From Leishmania infantum JPCM5 (taxonomy: Eukaryota > Euglenozoa > Kinetoplastea > Trypanosomatida > Trypanosomatidae): 64,000 bases of DNA. The position numbers and the translations under genes are program-made. The first letter of the stretch is position 1. Each line of letters begins with the position of its first letter. The notes beneath the pieces were generated by a model. That model saw nothing but the letters and a program-made list of their open reading frames with translations. It was not told where the DNA came from and searched no databases. Where the stretch lies: positions 800,090-864,089 of the forward strand of contig NC_009408.2 in assembly GCF_000002875.2 (NCBI RefSeq). Direction: 5' to 3'. Positions 51,495-60,724 of the stretch are shown in pieces.

Positions 51495-53729
51495 TCAGGC
51501 AATATAATGGTAGACGCCTTTGCTGCGGGGATCGCGGCTAATGTACTCTCGTCGGATCAGCTCCTCTATGCGCTGTTTGATCAGCTTGACATCCGGCAAA
51601 AATCGTGAGCTTAGCTGCTGCTGACACTCAAGAACTAGCTCCGCGTGGTCAAGGGAGCGACGCCCTTTCATAATACGCACCAGCGCTCCGTCGATGGCCG
51701 GCTTTCTGTCCTCTTCGACTTGCTTTGATATGTGTTCGCTTTCGCCAACGCTCACGCGCGCAAGCGACGGAGGAATTCGCATCCGCCGCGCTCTGCAGAC
51801 GAAATCGTCGTTGACTGTAAGCTCGTCATCCATCTGTAAGAGCGCCTTCCCAGATTTCCTGGTGAGGATGCGGCTGCGAATGAGAGGCGGCAGGTATCGC
51901 TGGAGTGAGGCGAACGTAGCATGGCACCGGTCTCCAATTTGCTGGGGTGTGCATACTGGCAATGAGTTGAAGCACAGCAGAATCAACACTTGGATGCCGC
52001 ACGCAAAAAACAACTGAGTGCCTTTCTTGAAAGAGCCCTGCAGCTCGCCACTGCTGCACTCGTGCGACCACGTCAGCACGCGGCCTGACTTACCGGAGAG
52101 ATACTCGTCGCGAAGCGGCTCCAAGACGCGCTGCAAGAATGGCGGAACAACAATATCGGGCTCGTCGGAAAGTCGAGATGGCCAGATCCCTTTCTTAGCA
52201 ACGAGAAGCTCCACCTCGAATGTCATGGGTACGTTCTTGCTCGCCAACACCTCCATTGGACGAAAACTGTTGGAGGTCTCCCAGTCGTGCAGCATGCTCT
52301 CCAAGCACGCGGTGCTAGTCGGGCCGCAGCGCTGCCGGAAGCGCTGGATGAGCGCGCGCTCATTTGCCTCGCTGAATTTTTTAACAGGCAAAAGAATGCG
52401 GTCGGCCATGTGCTCGCGAGACGTCGCTATGAAACGATCGCGCTCCGTCACATATGCTAAAGTGGCTACAATGCGATCCATCTCTACGCTGGCTGGCCCC
52501 GCCTCGTGCTGGAAGAGGTGGTTCACATAGTGCGAGAGCCACTCACAGAAGGGCACGATGCGGCTTTCACCACCACCACAGCTGCTCGTGACGGCAACGC
52601 CGTGGCTGTAGCATGCCTCGAGCCCCTCACGAACAGCCTTGGAGAGAGTGAACTCGAGCTGAAAACAGCGCGACAGCAGTTGCGGGTACACCTCCTGCAA
52701 GTGCATCATCCCCGTGGTGTAGGCCACGACATCAACGGAAGCCTCCTCACCTTTGAACCTCTCGCACAGCTCCAGACCCTCAGTCTCGATTTCCTTCTTG
52801 ATCAGGCCCGCGAGAAGTGCGATGCCAGATTGGCGCCTGGAGAAGAAACTGTTGCACATCTTCAGCTGGGCCTCGTCCCGGCTTCGCAGCATCGCTCGAA
52901 CACCGGAAGGCGAGTCCACTAGCTTCCGCCGTGTAACGGGGGAGTCGACAAGGGTAGCCTCGACGCACGTCATAATGCGCTCTTCATCCTGCGTGGAGAA
53001 GTAGCGACGACAGATGCTCCGCTCATGTGTGAGGGCATCGTGAACGGAGCGAAGGAAAACCGCCGCGTCGGCTACAGCATCCCACTCCTGCAAAAACCGC
53101 TCGTAGTCCCTCTTCGTCTTGTCCAAGTACGGCTCTAGAAACGCGGTGAGGTAGATTGACTGAGTGTCCTCGATGTTCATGGAGGAAAAGAGTCCGATTG
53201 CCGTGGAGATCTGCTTTGCGTTGGTGCTCACGACGCGATCAGCCCTCTCTTTCAGAAGCAGCTTCTGCGTAATCGAGCTCACTACGTCGGCATTCGTCTT
53301 GAAGACCTGCTCCAGAAAAATGCTCAGACCCACCTGCTGAAGCGACGGCTTTGAATGGTACACAATGTAGTACCGGGACAGATATCCGAACGTCCGCATG
53401 TTCCATTTCATTAGGATCTTGTAGTGGTCCCACACGTCCAAAATCTTCTGAAAAAGCTCCTGTTCAGAGTCGCCGGAAAGGTCGCGGTATCGCCACAGGT
53501 AGGTAGTAAGCATTTCATTGTACTCCATGTACAGCAGCTCCCCGGCGTCATAGCCGGGGTACTCGGCAGCCTTCGACGTGTTCCGCGTTGCTGCCGTGTA
53601 GACGGTATTGTAGTGGTTCATTCGTCTCTCGAAGGTGTTGTATCCTTGGAAGTCGCTATTCGCCAAGTCGGCGAGGGTCTCGAAGTCTGCCTTCATCTTG
53701 CGCAAAGCCTGCCGATCCTCTTCCAACAT
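51495..53729 (-). CDS. Cullin, scaffold of a CRL ubiquitin ligase
   Basis: A 744-residue cullin. The N-terminal helical repeats (about 1-370) bind a substrate adaptor. The cullin homology domain (about 400-610) holds the RING protein. The C-terminal Nedd8 domain includes RKPAIDGALVRIMKGRR with Lys688 as the expected neddylation site, and the C-terminus YHYIA is typical. The N-terminus FETLADLANSDFQGYNTFERRMNHYNTVYTAAT resembles CUL1/CUL3-like entry helices, but I cannot place it in a specific subfamily. The ATG is at 53727-53729; the longer frame begins with TTG. A UBE2C-like E2 and a UEV-like protein are encoded downstream in the same unit. Confidence 0.94.
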   Translation of the reverse strand: MLEEDRQALRKMKADFETLADLANSDFQGYNTFERRMNHYNTVYTAATRNTSKAAEYPGYDAGELLYMEYNEMLTTYLWRYRDLSGDSEQELFQKILDVWDHYKILMKWNMRTFGYLSRYYIVYHSKPSLQQVGLSIFLEQVFKTNADVVSSITQKLLLKERADRVVSTNAKQISTAIGLFSSMNIEDTQSIYLTAFLEPYLDKTKRDYERFLQEWDAVADAAVFLRSVHDALTHERSICRRYFSTQDEERIMTCVEATLVDSPVTRRKLVDSPSGVRAMLRSRDEAQLKMCNSFFSRRQSGIALLAGLIKKEIETEGLELCERFKGEEASVDVVAYTTGMMHLQEVYPQLLSRCFQLEFTLSKAVREGLEACYSHGVAVTSSCGGGESRIVPFCEWLSHYVNHLFQHEAGPASVEMDRIVATLAYVTERDRFIATSREHMADRILLPVKKFSEANERALIQRFRQRCGPTSTACLESMLHDWETSNSFRPMEVLASKNVPMTFEVELLVAKKGIWPSRLSDEPDIVVPPFLQRVLEPLRDEYLSGKSGRVLTWSHECSSGELQGSFKKGTQLFFACGIQVLILLCFNSLPVCTPQQIGDRCHATFASLQRYLPPLIRSRILTRKSGKALLQMDDELTVNDDFVCRARRMRIPPSLARVSVGESEHISKQVEEDRKPAIDGALVRIMKGRRSLDHAELVLECQQQLSSRFLPDVKLIKQRIEELIRREYISRDPRSKGVYHYIA

Positions 53730-54492
53730 GGTTGCTACCCTCAGAGGTGAAAGAAACAAGTACTTCTGTTCTGGTGAAGTATTTCACAGCATAGAAGAAG
53801 GGAGAAAGGAGAAGAAAGAACGCCCTTTTCGCGCTTCCTCAAATGGATCGCTGCGACGAAGACCAGAGAGCCTAAAACGATGCTCGCGGGCACGCAGCTG
53901 CCCGCTCCAGTTTTTGCTTTCACCGTACGAGTCCTCACGTGATTATCTACGCGACTAACGTCTCCAGATCAGACACAACGCCTCTGCCTCAGCGCGTTTT
54001 CCCAGCTCCACAGCAAAGCACGCCGGGCTGCCTGTGCTGCAAAGCCGTCGCCCTCTCCGGTGCCTTGGCTTATCCACACGAGACAAATATTTGGGATAAT
54101 GTGAATATAAGAACAGTTGCGACGTTGGGTCCTGATGAACAAACGCACACGCCTCACGGTTGAAACCAACTTTCACAATTTTGATGTTTGAAATGGGGTG
54201 GGCTCATGAAGTCGAGGAGAAAGGTAGAGACATACGAAGATGAAGCAGCTACAAAGAAACAGAAAAAGGTGATGTAAGTGCAGGCAGACCAAGTGCTGTG
54301 GAAGCTGGTTTGTCTGAATCAGCTCTCTAACAACGAGAGAAGGGTGAACCTTGTAAAACAGATCCACAGGCAACTCAACAGATGTTTGTGTCTCTTTTCT
54401 GTGCAACCGATGGTTCCTCGTCCATCCATTTTCAAAACCTGAGCTGGAGAACCGCACTTCAGTGCACCCGCAATATGATTGCTGTACAGTGT
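53730..54492. other. Intergenic, no gene seen
   Basis: Leader of the cullin gene and trailer of the helical-protein gene. It is less purine-biased than the left part of the window. No gene is visible. Confidence 0.6.
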
Positions 54493-55203
54493 TTACATGG
54501 CTGCTGCGCGGGTAATGTCTTCATACCTGATGCCGATACGCTCAAAAATAGCATTGCTAGCTGCAGAAGTGCGTCCAAGCGCGGCAACCAGCGCCTCAGC
54601 CGTGCTCAGCTTCTCTTCCAACCTGTCCAGCCGATTCGCCACAAGGAGACATTGACGCGAAACATTGTCTTCACACCGCATCAACGGAAGCACCTCTCGC
54701 GAAAAGCCGTCAAGAGAGCAGAGCTTGCTGTTGATGGTGCGAAGCGATGCCGTAATGGAGAGAAAGGTGGGCACGGCTGTCAAGACCGATCTGGCTCCTG
54801 CTGAGCACAGAGACGTGTTGTAATCCAAGGTCACCAGCTCCTCAGCAGTTTTGGGAAACTCGGAAAGCAGCTTGTCCAGCGACTTCTCCAGCGATGCGAG
54901 TCGGGATGACAAATCACTACTATGGCTGGAAGTAGTGCAGCCTTCGTATGCTACCAGACGTTGCCAACCCTCGATCAGCTGACCCACGCGGAGAACCGAG
55001 GCTTCAGCTTGGCACAGAGCATCCCATACGTCGACAGGGACAGAGCTTGAAGCAGTAGCGCAGTCGGCGCCGCGAGCATGTTGTAGGTAATTCGTCGCAT
55101 TCTCGTAGCAAACACTTGCTGAGGACGAGGCGTCACTACGTCGCGGCAGCACACGTGATCGCGCGAAGCCTGCGCGCCCTGCAATTGACTCGTACCGTTC
55201 CAT
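54493..55203 (-). CDS. Helical protein of unknown function, 236 residues
   Basis: The N-terminal 55 residues are Ser/Ala-rich and low complexity. From about 58 the protein is helical with coiled-coil potential at about 95-125 and 185-215. There is no membrane segment or enzyme motif. The architecture is loosely like small dynactin or BLOC-type subunits, but I see no motif to support that. The ATG is at 55201-55203. It sits between the cullin gene and the DRC12-like gene. Length and codon use support coding. Confidence 0.75.
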   Translation of the reverse strand: MERYESIAGRAGFARSRVLPRRSDASSSASVCYENATNYLQHARGADCATASSSVPVDVWDALCQAEASVLRVGQLIEGWQRLVAYEGCTTSSHSSDLSSRLASLEKSLDKLLSEFPKTAEELVTLDYNTSLCSAGARSVLTAVPTFLSITASLRTINSKLCSLDGFSREVLPLMRCEDNVSRQCLLVANRLDRLEEKLSTAEALVAALGRTSAASNAIFERIGIRYEDITRAAAM

Positions 55204-55614
55204 CGCTACACACCGCGTTGCCTACTAATGCAGCGAGGGGCCTCTGTCTTGCCAGACAAAAAAAAATCCCGAGTGGAACGCAAAACAAAAAACAATAAGA
55301 AAGGGGTGAAAGAAACAACGATAAACCTCTTTGGAATTCGTCAGCGGAGAAGACGGCAAACTTTACTGCCTCATTCATTCTAAAGGTCTCACATTGGTTG
55401 ACGCGACCGCGTCAGCAACGTTGCGTCGATGCCATCCCAAATGAAAGTAGCAAAAGAAAACGCAAGCAAAATGCGTACGTCCACAGCTAGCAGCTACACC
55501 ACTTATGCTGCTGTGTTTCTTTTTTCATTTGTTTGAAATATGAACCTCGCCTTCTTCTTTTGTGGATTGGTTGCCTAATCTACATCACACGCGCGAGACG
55601 CAAAGGCTCACAAG
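55204..55614. other. Short intergenic, no gene seen
   Basis: It is moderately AT-rich with pyrimidine runs on both strands and no gene. Confidence 0.6.
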
Positions 55615-56106
55615 CTACGGAGAACATTGCTCCACATCAGACAGCAGCACTGCAAACTCCTTTTCCATGTCCGCCGTTCGCTCGCGGAGAGATTCCAACT
55701 CTCTCTTCTTGCTCTTGATTCGGCTATCAAAATCGGCAGTGCAGGTCTCTAGCTGGTCCTGCAGTTTCTTTTTGGTCTCTTGAAGCTCGTGCAAGGCAGC
55801 GTCCTGCGTCGCAATCTCTTGCAGAGCCATGCGCTCTCTCACCTTGTAGACTCGGGTGCCGTCAGTTAAGACATCGATTTTTTCACTCTTTTTGGCTTCC
55901 AAGCCCGCCTTCAGTGCATCCAGCTCGGCACTTAAAATAAGCTGCTGCTTTTTTCGCTCAGCTAGCGCCATCATTCTATCCAAGTACACTCGCTTGAGAC
56001 CCTTGAGCTTTTCTTCCAAAATGACTACATCATCTGCAAGCTGCTGGTCTTCGTAGTAGAGCTCTTTAGAAGCGGCTGTTGCAGCCTTCTTCGCCTTAGG
56101 AGGCAT
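55615..56106 (-). CDS. Small coiled-coil protein, DRC12 (CCDC153)-like
   Basis: A 163-residue Lys/Glu-rich coiled coil that starts MPPKAKKAATAASKE (ATG at 56104-56106). Heptads run from about 18 to 155 with a short break at about 78-88. Size, a basic MPPK start and a late motif ADMEKEFAVLL resemble DRC12/CCDC153, a subunit of the axonemal nexin-dynein regulatory complex. This would make sense in a flagellate. Coiled coils match each other easily, so the specific identity is tentative, whereas coding status is solid. Confidence 0.8.
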   Translation of the reverse strand: MPPKAKKAATAASKELYYEDQQLADDVVILEEKLKGLKRVYLDRMMALAERKKQQLILSAELDALKAGLEAKKSEKIDVLTDGTRVYKVRERMALQEIATQDAALHELQETKKKLQDQLETCTADFDSRIKSKKRELESLRERTADMEKEFAVLLSDVEQCSP

Positions 56107-56807
56107 GGTTCACGGCACTCTACACCAATCCATACACAGTCAGCGGCCTTGCATTAGCTGACGGAGAGAACCTCACTCTTTTCACCGGTATGATGGCAAA
56201 AATAGAATGCGCCGAAAAAAAAAATGCACCTCCGAAGCACCCAACACCTTCAGAGTCCGCAACAGCAGAACCGTACCACGCAAACCTAATCTGTATACAA
56301 CGCAAGTGAGAAGTTCACCACACAAACCAAGCGTAAGAAGCAATCACGCTAGCATACCACAGAAACCACAATGCATAAAGAGAGAGAAACCGTAGTGGCC
56401 ATTAAAAAAAATTGAAAAAAAAAAATGGCACACACAGAGAGCGAAGCGAAAAGAGAGAAGAGAGGATGACAGCCATAGCATCGACCGAAAACGCAGAGGA
56501 GAACAAGTCGCAAACACCTTTCTCTCAACATGACCGAGAGAGCGGATTCGATTTGCAATCAACAAAGGCTACTGTAAGCAGAGAGGCCAGAGGCACTTCT
56601 TAACTTTCCTCGAAGCACGACATGCTCGTGGTTGGTTGCCTCTCACACAGCAGATGGCATAATCTGCCTTCCCTCACGTTTTTTTTTGATCCATCTAGGA
56701 AAGCTCATTGTTTCAACCGCTTAAAACAAACACCCACGCACCCACACACGTCAGCAACGTGTACGCATCCACAAGTGCACCAAACGTCATATTTACAATG
56801 AACTCAT
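56107..56807. other. Intergenic, no gene seen
   Basis: Leader of the DRC12-like gene and trailer of the kinase gene. A-runs occur at 56214-56224 and 56403-56425 and a T-run at 56681-56688. It is AT-richer than the left part of the window. Confidence 0.6.
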
Positions 56808-57860
56808 TCACTTCTTTGGGGACATCCATCTGCCAGCCTCCAGAGGGTTCACATTACTCGCCTTTTGAATAAGTGAGTGGCTCAGCATTTCCGTCGCGCT
56901 TGGGCGTGTGGCCTCCGGGCGTAGACAAAGCTCAATAAACTCCTTGAACTCGTCGCTAAATTTGGTTTCCCGATCATCCCAGTTGATCTTTGCTGTCCCC
57001 GAAGCTATTGCCTGGCACAGCTCAAATACTTTTGGCTTCAACGAGGCAAATGGGTACTCTCGAAACGCACACTCCGCTATTGTCAGCCCTGCGCTCCAGA
57101 TGTCACTGTTGAACGAGTACGGCTTCGACTGTATTCTCTCTGGGCTCATGTACGGCACCGAACCTTGTGCAGAAAGAGTTTGAAGATCGCCACCGGAAAG
57201 TGTTTTAGCTACGCCGAAATCCGAGATCTTGATTTCCCCTTTCGTGTTCGCCAGGACGTTAGCAGGTTTGATATCACGGTGAATCATGTTTAGATGATGC
57301 AGGAACTCGAGACCCTTGAACAGCTCACGTGCAATGTAGGCAAGCATATCCTCGCTAAAACCCTCCGGATGTCTGTCGATAAGATTGTTCATGGTTCCGC
57401 AGTCCATGTACTCAAGGACAACGTACAGCCGGCCGTCGCGGAAAAACGCCTCATAGGAGGAGACAATGTTGTGGTGCTTCACCGCAGCCACCTGACGAAG
57501 CTCCGCTTCCAAGGCAGAGCGCATGTCATCTGAGTCTCCGTCAAAAGCAATGTACTTCATCGCGTACTTTTCGCCCGTGATTTTGTGCTGTGCAACACGA
57601 ACTTTTCCTTGCGAGCCTTTTCCCAGCTCTGAGCCGATCCGTAAATCCTCAAATTTTATCTTGTTCATGACAGCATCTGATTTTGGTTGGCCGCTAGCCG
57701 ACGATGAGCCAGGACCCTGGGCTATGCCCGTCTGCTTCACGCGCATTTCGACTCCGCCCTCACCTTTCACCACTAGCGTCATGGTATCCGTGATGGATAC
57801 CGCCTTATCGTGAGGTGCAACATGAAGCTTCTCTAGAGCCTGCGGCCGTTTTGGGGGCAT
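56808..57860 (-). CDS. MAP kinase kinase-like protein kinase (STE7/MKK)
   Basis: A 350-residue kinase. The domain spans about 70-340, with glycine loop GKGSQG (80-85), VAIK-type Lys102, HRD (194-196), DFG (214-216) and SPE (239-241). The tail of the activation segment, [13 protein letters not shown], aligns with MEK-type SFVGTRSYMSPER, placing Ser230 at the second MEK phosphosite; the first MEK phosphosite position is Leu226. The basic N-terminus with LEKLHV could be a MAPK docking site. Leishmania has a few MKKs, and this may be the PK4 type, from memory only. Two ATGs are in frame; I chose 57858-57860 because the sequence upstream is a pyrimidine-rich likely splice region. The alternative starts at 58079. 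Confidence 0.88.
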   Translation of the reverse strand: MPPKRPQALEKLHVAPHDKAVSITDTMTLVVKGEGGVEMRVKQTGIAQGPGSSSASGQPKSDAVMNKIKFEDLRIGSELGKGSQGKVRVAQHKITGEKYAMKYIAFDGDSDDMRSALEAELRQVAAVKHHNIVSSYEAFFRDGRLYVVLEYMDCGTMNNLIDRHPEGFSEDMLAYIARELFKGLEFLHHLNMIHRDIKPANVLANTKGEIKISDFGVAKTLSGGDLQTLSAQGSVPYMSPERIQSKPYSFNSDIWSAGLTIAECAFREYPFASLKPKVFELCQAIASGTAKINWDDRETKFSDEFKEFIELCLRPEATRPSATEMLSHSLIQKASNVNPLEAGRWMSPKK

Positions 57861-58711
57861 TAACGCACGGAAAGAAGCGCACACGCACCGCAGAGAAACA
57901 GTAGAAGAAGTAAACAAAGAAGCGGTTGAAGAAACACACTCACTCGATCGCACACTATGCTTTAGAGTGGAAGGACCGTCGAAATATGATTTGTTTTCGT
58001 TAGTGGCCGCAGGCAGTGCCCACAAAGTCCGAGCAAAAAGAGTAACAAAGCGAGAGTGGAAAGAAAGGTTACAGTGCATCGGGGAAAAAGCGCTAAAAAG
58101 AAAAAAGGAAGCTTAGCATGAAACATTTCGACGCAGCATTTCATACTTTCTGTCTTCTCTTCTTTTTCTTTTACACACAGGCATTGCTCAAGGTGAACGC
58201 TCTGGTACAACTCTATCCGCAAATGCTAGTCCTGCAACTAGGAGAGTAGGGTGCAGAGTGCGCATGGGGTAGTATCCCATACGCAGCTGATTAATAATAC
58301 GTTTCGATTTTTTTGTTTGGTAGAAATCAAAACAGGTGCTCGTAAGATAACACTGCTAAATATATATATATATATACATCTTTAATTGTTTGAAGAATTT
58401 CACATAGTCATCTTTTCTATGGAACACAAATACAAGGTCGAGCACATTTCTCGCTGTACGTTTCGCTTGCGCTACGAGATCAAAAGGTATGACACAGGAA
58501 TAAAATTCTCGCGCACAAAACAAAGACGTTCTAGACACAACGAGAAAGAAAAACAGAAACGCGGTATACAACGCGTTTGAACTAGCATGATGCTACATGC
58601 TAAACACACCTAGCAAGAAGAGAGCAGCGGCAAACGCATTTCCGTCGTTGCAGAGCAATGCGTGGACCGAAAAAAAAAAGAAAGCAATCAAAAGAAGAAA
58701 AAAACAACACA
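57861..58711. repeat. Intergenic with a TA microsatellite
   Basis: It contains an alternating TA run at 58359-58376 and pyrimidine-rich minus-strand tracts at about 57880-57930, the likely splice signal for the kinase. No gene is visible. Confidence 0.6.
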
Positions 58712-59488
58712 TCATTCCTGAGCTCTTCGCTGCTCTCGTTCGGCTCGAACTTTTGCACGTCGCTCTTCATCTCGCCTCTTCCGCTCGAGACGCTTCTCAA
58801 GCTCCGCCTGCTCTTTTTCGGCCTGTGCCGCTTCTTTTTCTTGTGCAATCCGCTGTTCCTCGAGCAGCCTTTCTTCTTCCAACTTCTGCCGGTATTGCAA
58901 CTCCCGGAGTCGCTCAGCAGCAGCTTCCTCTTCTACACGCTCTTTTTCCCGCGCCGCGTGGAGGTGGCTACTCAAGTGCCATTGCGTCACCAGCAAGCAA
59001 ATCAAATCATCTTCTGTCTCAAAAAGTTTGCAGCGCAGCAGTTTTTCCTCATTTTCTACAAAGGAACGCTGATTTCGAAACAAAAATTGCTGATAGTCGT
59101 AATAGTTGACAAAGAGGAAGTGCCGAGGTTGTAGTAATGTACATTTTCGTGCAGCTTCCAATGCCATCATTTTCTCTACAACAGCAGCACTTTTTCGCTC
59201 GGACAATCTTCGAGCCTCAGAAAGCTGCGCAGCCTTGTACTCAGAGAGCAAATCATGACGTTCAAGATACAATTTTTGAGCCGCTTTCCGCTTCTCGAAC
59301 GCCTCCCATGTCTCCGTTATCCACTTTGTATGCTCTTCACCTTCTGAATAGCCTTTTCGTACGGCGTAGCTGGCCCATTTTTCTGCCAGAAAAGCACGAT
59401 GATCTTCCGCAGCCTCCCTAAGTTCGAGATCGGCGCGAGTGAACGTTGACACTCCCCGCGCCCGTTCGTCAGTTCCGTGGGCTTCCAT
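58712..59488 (-). CDS. Charged helical/coiled-coil protein, unknown
   Basis: A 258-residue protein. Residues 15-150 are helical and charged with Trp/Tyr-containing stretches. Residues about 180-258 are an Arg/Glu single-helix or coiled coil ending RREQRRAQE-like. The Lys/Arg/Glu repeats are the kind seen in flagellar and cytoskeletal proteins, but I recognise no family. The start is the ATG at 59486-59488; the longer frame begins with TTG. It is the first gene of the minus-strand unit, next to the strand-switch region. Confidence 0.8.
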   Translation of the reverse strand: MEAHGTDERARGVSTFTRADLELREAAEDHRAFLAEKWASYAVRKGYSEGEEHTKWITETWEAFEKRKAAQKLYLERHDLLSEYKAAQLSEARRLSERKSAAVVEKMMALEAARKCTLLQPRHFLFVNYYDYQQFLFRNQRSFVENEEKLLRCKLFETEDDLICLLVTQWHLSSHLHAAREKERVEEEAAAERLRELQYRQKLEEERLLEEQRIAQEKEAAQAEKEQAELEKRLERKRRDEERRAKVRAEREQRRAQE

Positions 59489-60724
59489 TCCTATAGCTGC
59501 CAACGAGAAATGATGCCACCGTGTAGGGTAAATGTCGAGTCTGGAAAGAGGAAGAGGCAGAGGGTGAAGTTCGTTGCATCAGCTCATCATCATGGGCGTG
59601 CATTTAGGTGCAAAGATTTTACATCAAACATGACAAATTCTACTGCGCACGCAGCTTAGTGCGCTGCTCTGCGAAGAACAAAGCGGTGTGCATCAGCGTA
59701 TCTGCGCTTTTTTTAATAACTCTCTTTCTTGTCAAGATCCCGAAAAAAAAAAAGATGCATCCTATACCCTTTTTGGTCACAGCATGCTCACTCGTAAGAA
59801 AAAGACAAAAATCACCGTTAGAAGCTCTCTCTCTTTTTTACACAACGCACATTCAATCACTTTTACCATCGCTCACAAGAAAAGAAACTACCCTATCCGC
59901 CTTCGACTCCCACAACTGTTCATCTGCTTCCGTTAAAGAACTTCTTTGCCATCACAACTTACTAAACCGCAGGCTGTGATGCGTTGATAACACGCCAAGA
60001 GAGAGGGTGGGGGGAAGCGATGAGGTCCAAATGCGTCAGGGCTATTGCGTTGGTCAGTTCCCCACGCGGCAAGAACAGCTCACTCGGAGCAGTGTGCTCA
60101 TTGAAGAGAGGAGTGAAGTCGCCTAGAACATGCTAGGCAAAAGGAAGGATGGAGGAGGGGGGGGGAGTCCGCCAGCGAGGAAAAACAGCCACATTTATAT
60201 GACAATTTCCAAAGGCCAGACAGAGCACACCGTACGGCAGAAGGCCGCCTGGCAACGCTGCTGCGACATGCTCCTCGTCGCCCCGGACCGCCTCGGCCTC
60301 AAAACCGTCTCTCCACTCAGCCGTGCTGTTGGCAAATCATCGTTATCTGCCGTTGAACGGAGCACATCACTATGCGAAAAAGAACATACCAAAGCGCACG
60401 AATGGTCTTCCGTTCTAAACTGCCACCCCGCGCCTTCTACAGCAGCGAACTGGGATATTACATGCATATACTGCGCAGCCTGCGTCCCAGTGCAGCTTCC
60501 TCTTCTGGTGCACGTCACAAGTCTATTTTTTAGTGTCTTTCTGTGCTCAAGCCCCCAACAAGAGACAATGTTGTAATGCGTCGAGAAAAACTACCCAGCG
60601 AGCCATCGCGCATTAAACGCTTCCGGTCTCTCTTCTACGTCACACGTGACGTCTTTGCGTTCCACAATTCACTACCATGCGTTTTAGGCTATGCACTCCG
60701 TAGCACGCGCTCAGCTTGTGTGCC
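59489..60724. promoter_or_regulatory. Divergent strand-switch region, likely bidirectional initiation zone
   Basis: To the left all genes are on minus; to the right the next gene is on plus. In trypanosomatids such head-to-head switches are where RNA polymerase II initiates in both directions, usually over a few hundred bases and often with G-rich tracts and acetylated histones. Visible features are G9 at 60157-60165, A-rich runs at 59742-59755, and pyrimidine-rich plus sequence at 59800-59870. A 148-codon plus frame at 60130-60576 starts with ATG but is of doubtful reality. I saw no tRNA gene. Confidence 0.7.

Noticed and set aside
57861..58079. 73-residue N-terminal extension of the kinase from an upstream ATG
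   Set aside because: The extension is low in codon bias and overlaps the pyrimidine tract that probably precedes the splice acceptor. MPPK start preferred, though not proven.
59489..60724. tRNA or other Pol III gene in the strand switch
   Set aside because: I looked for B-box-like GGTTCGA and cloverleaf pairs and saw none. A dedicated covariance search could still find one.
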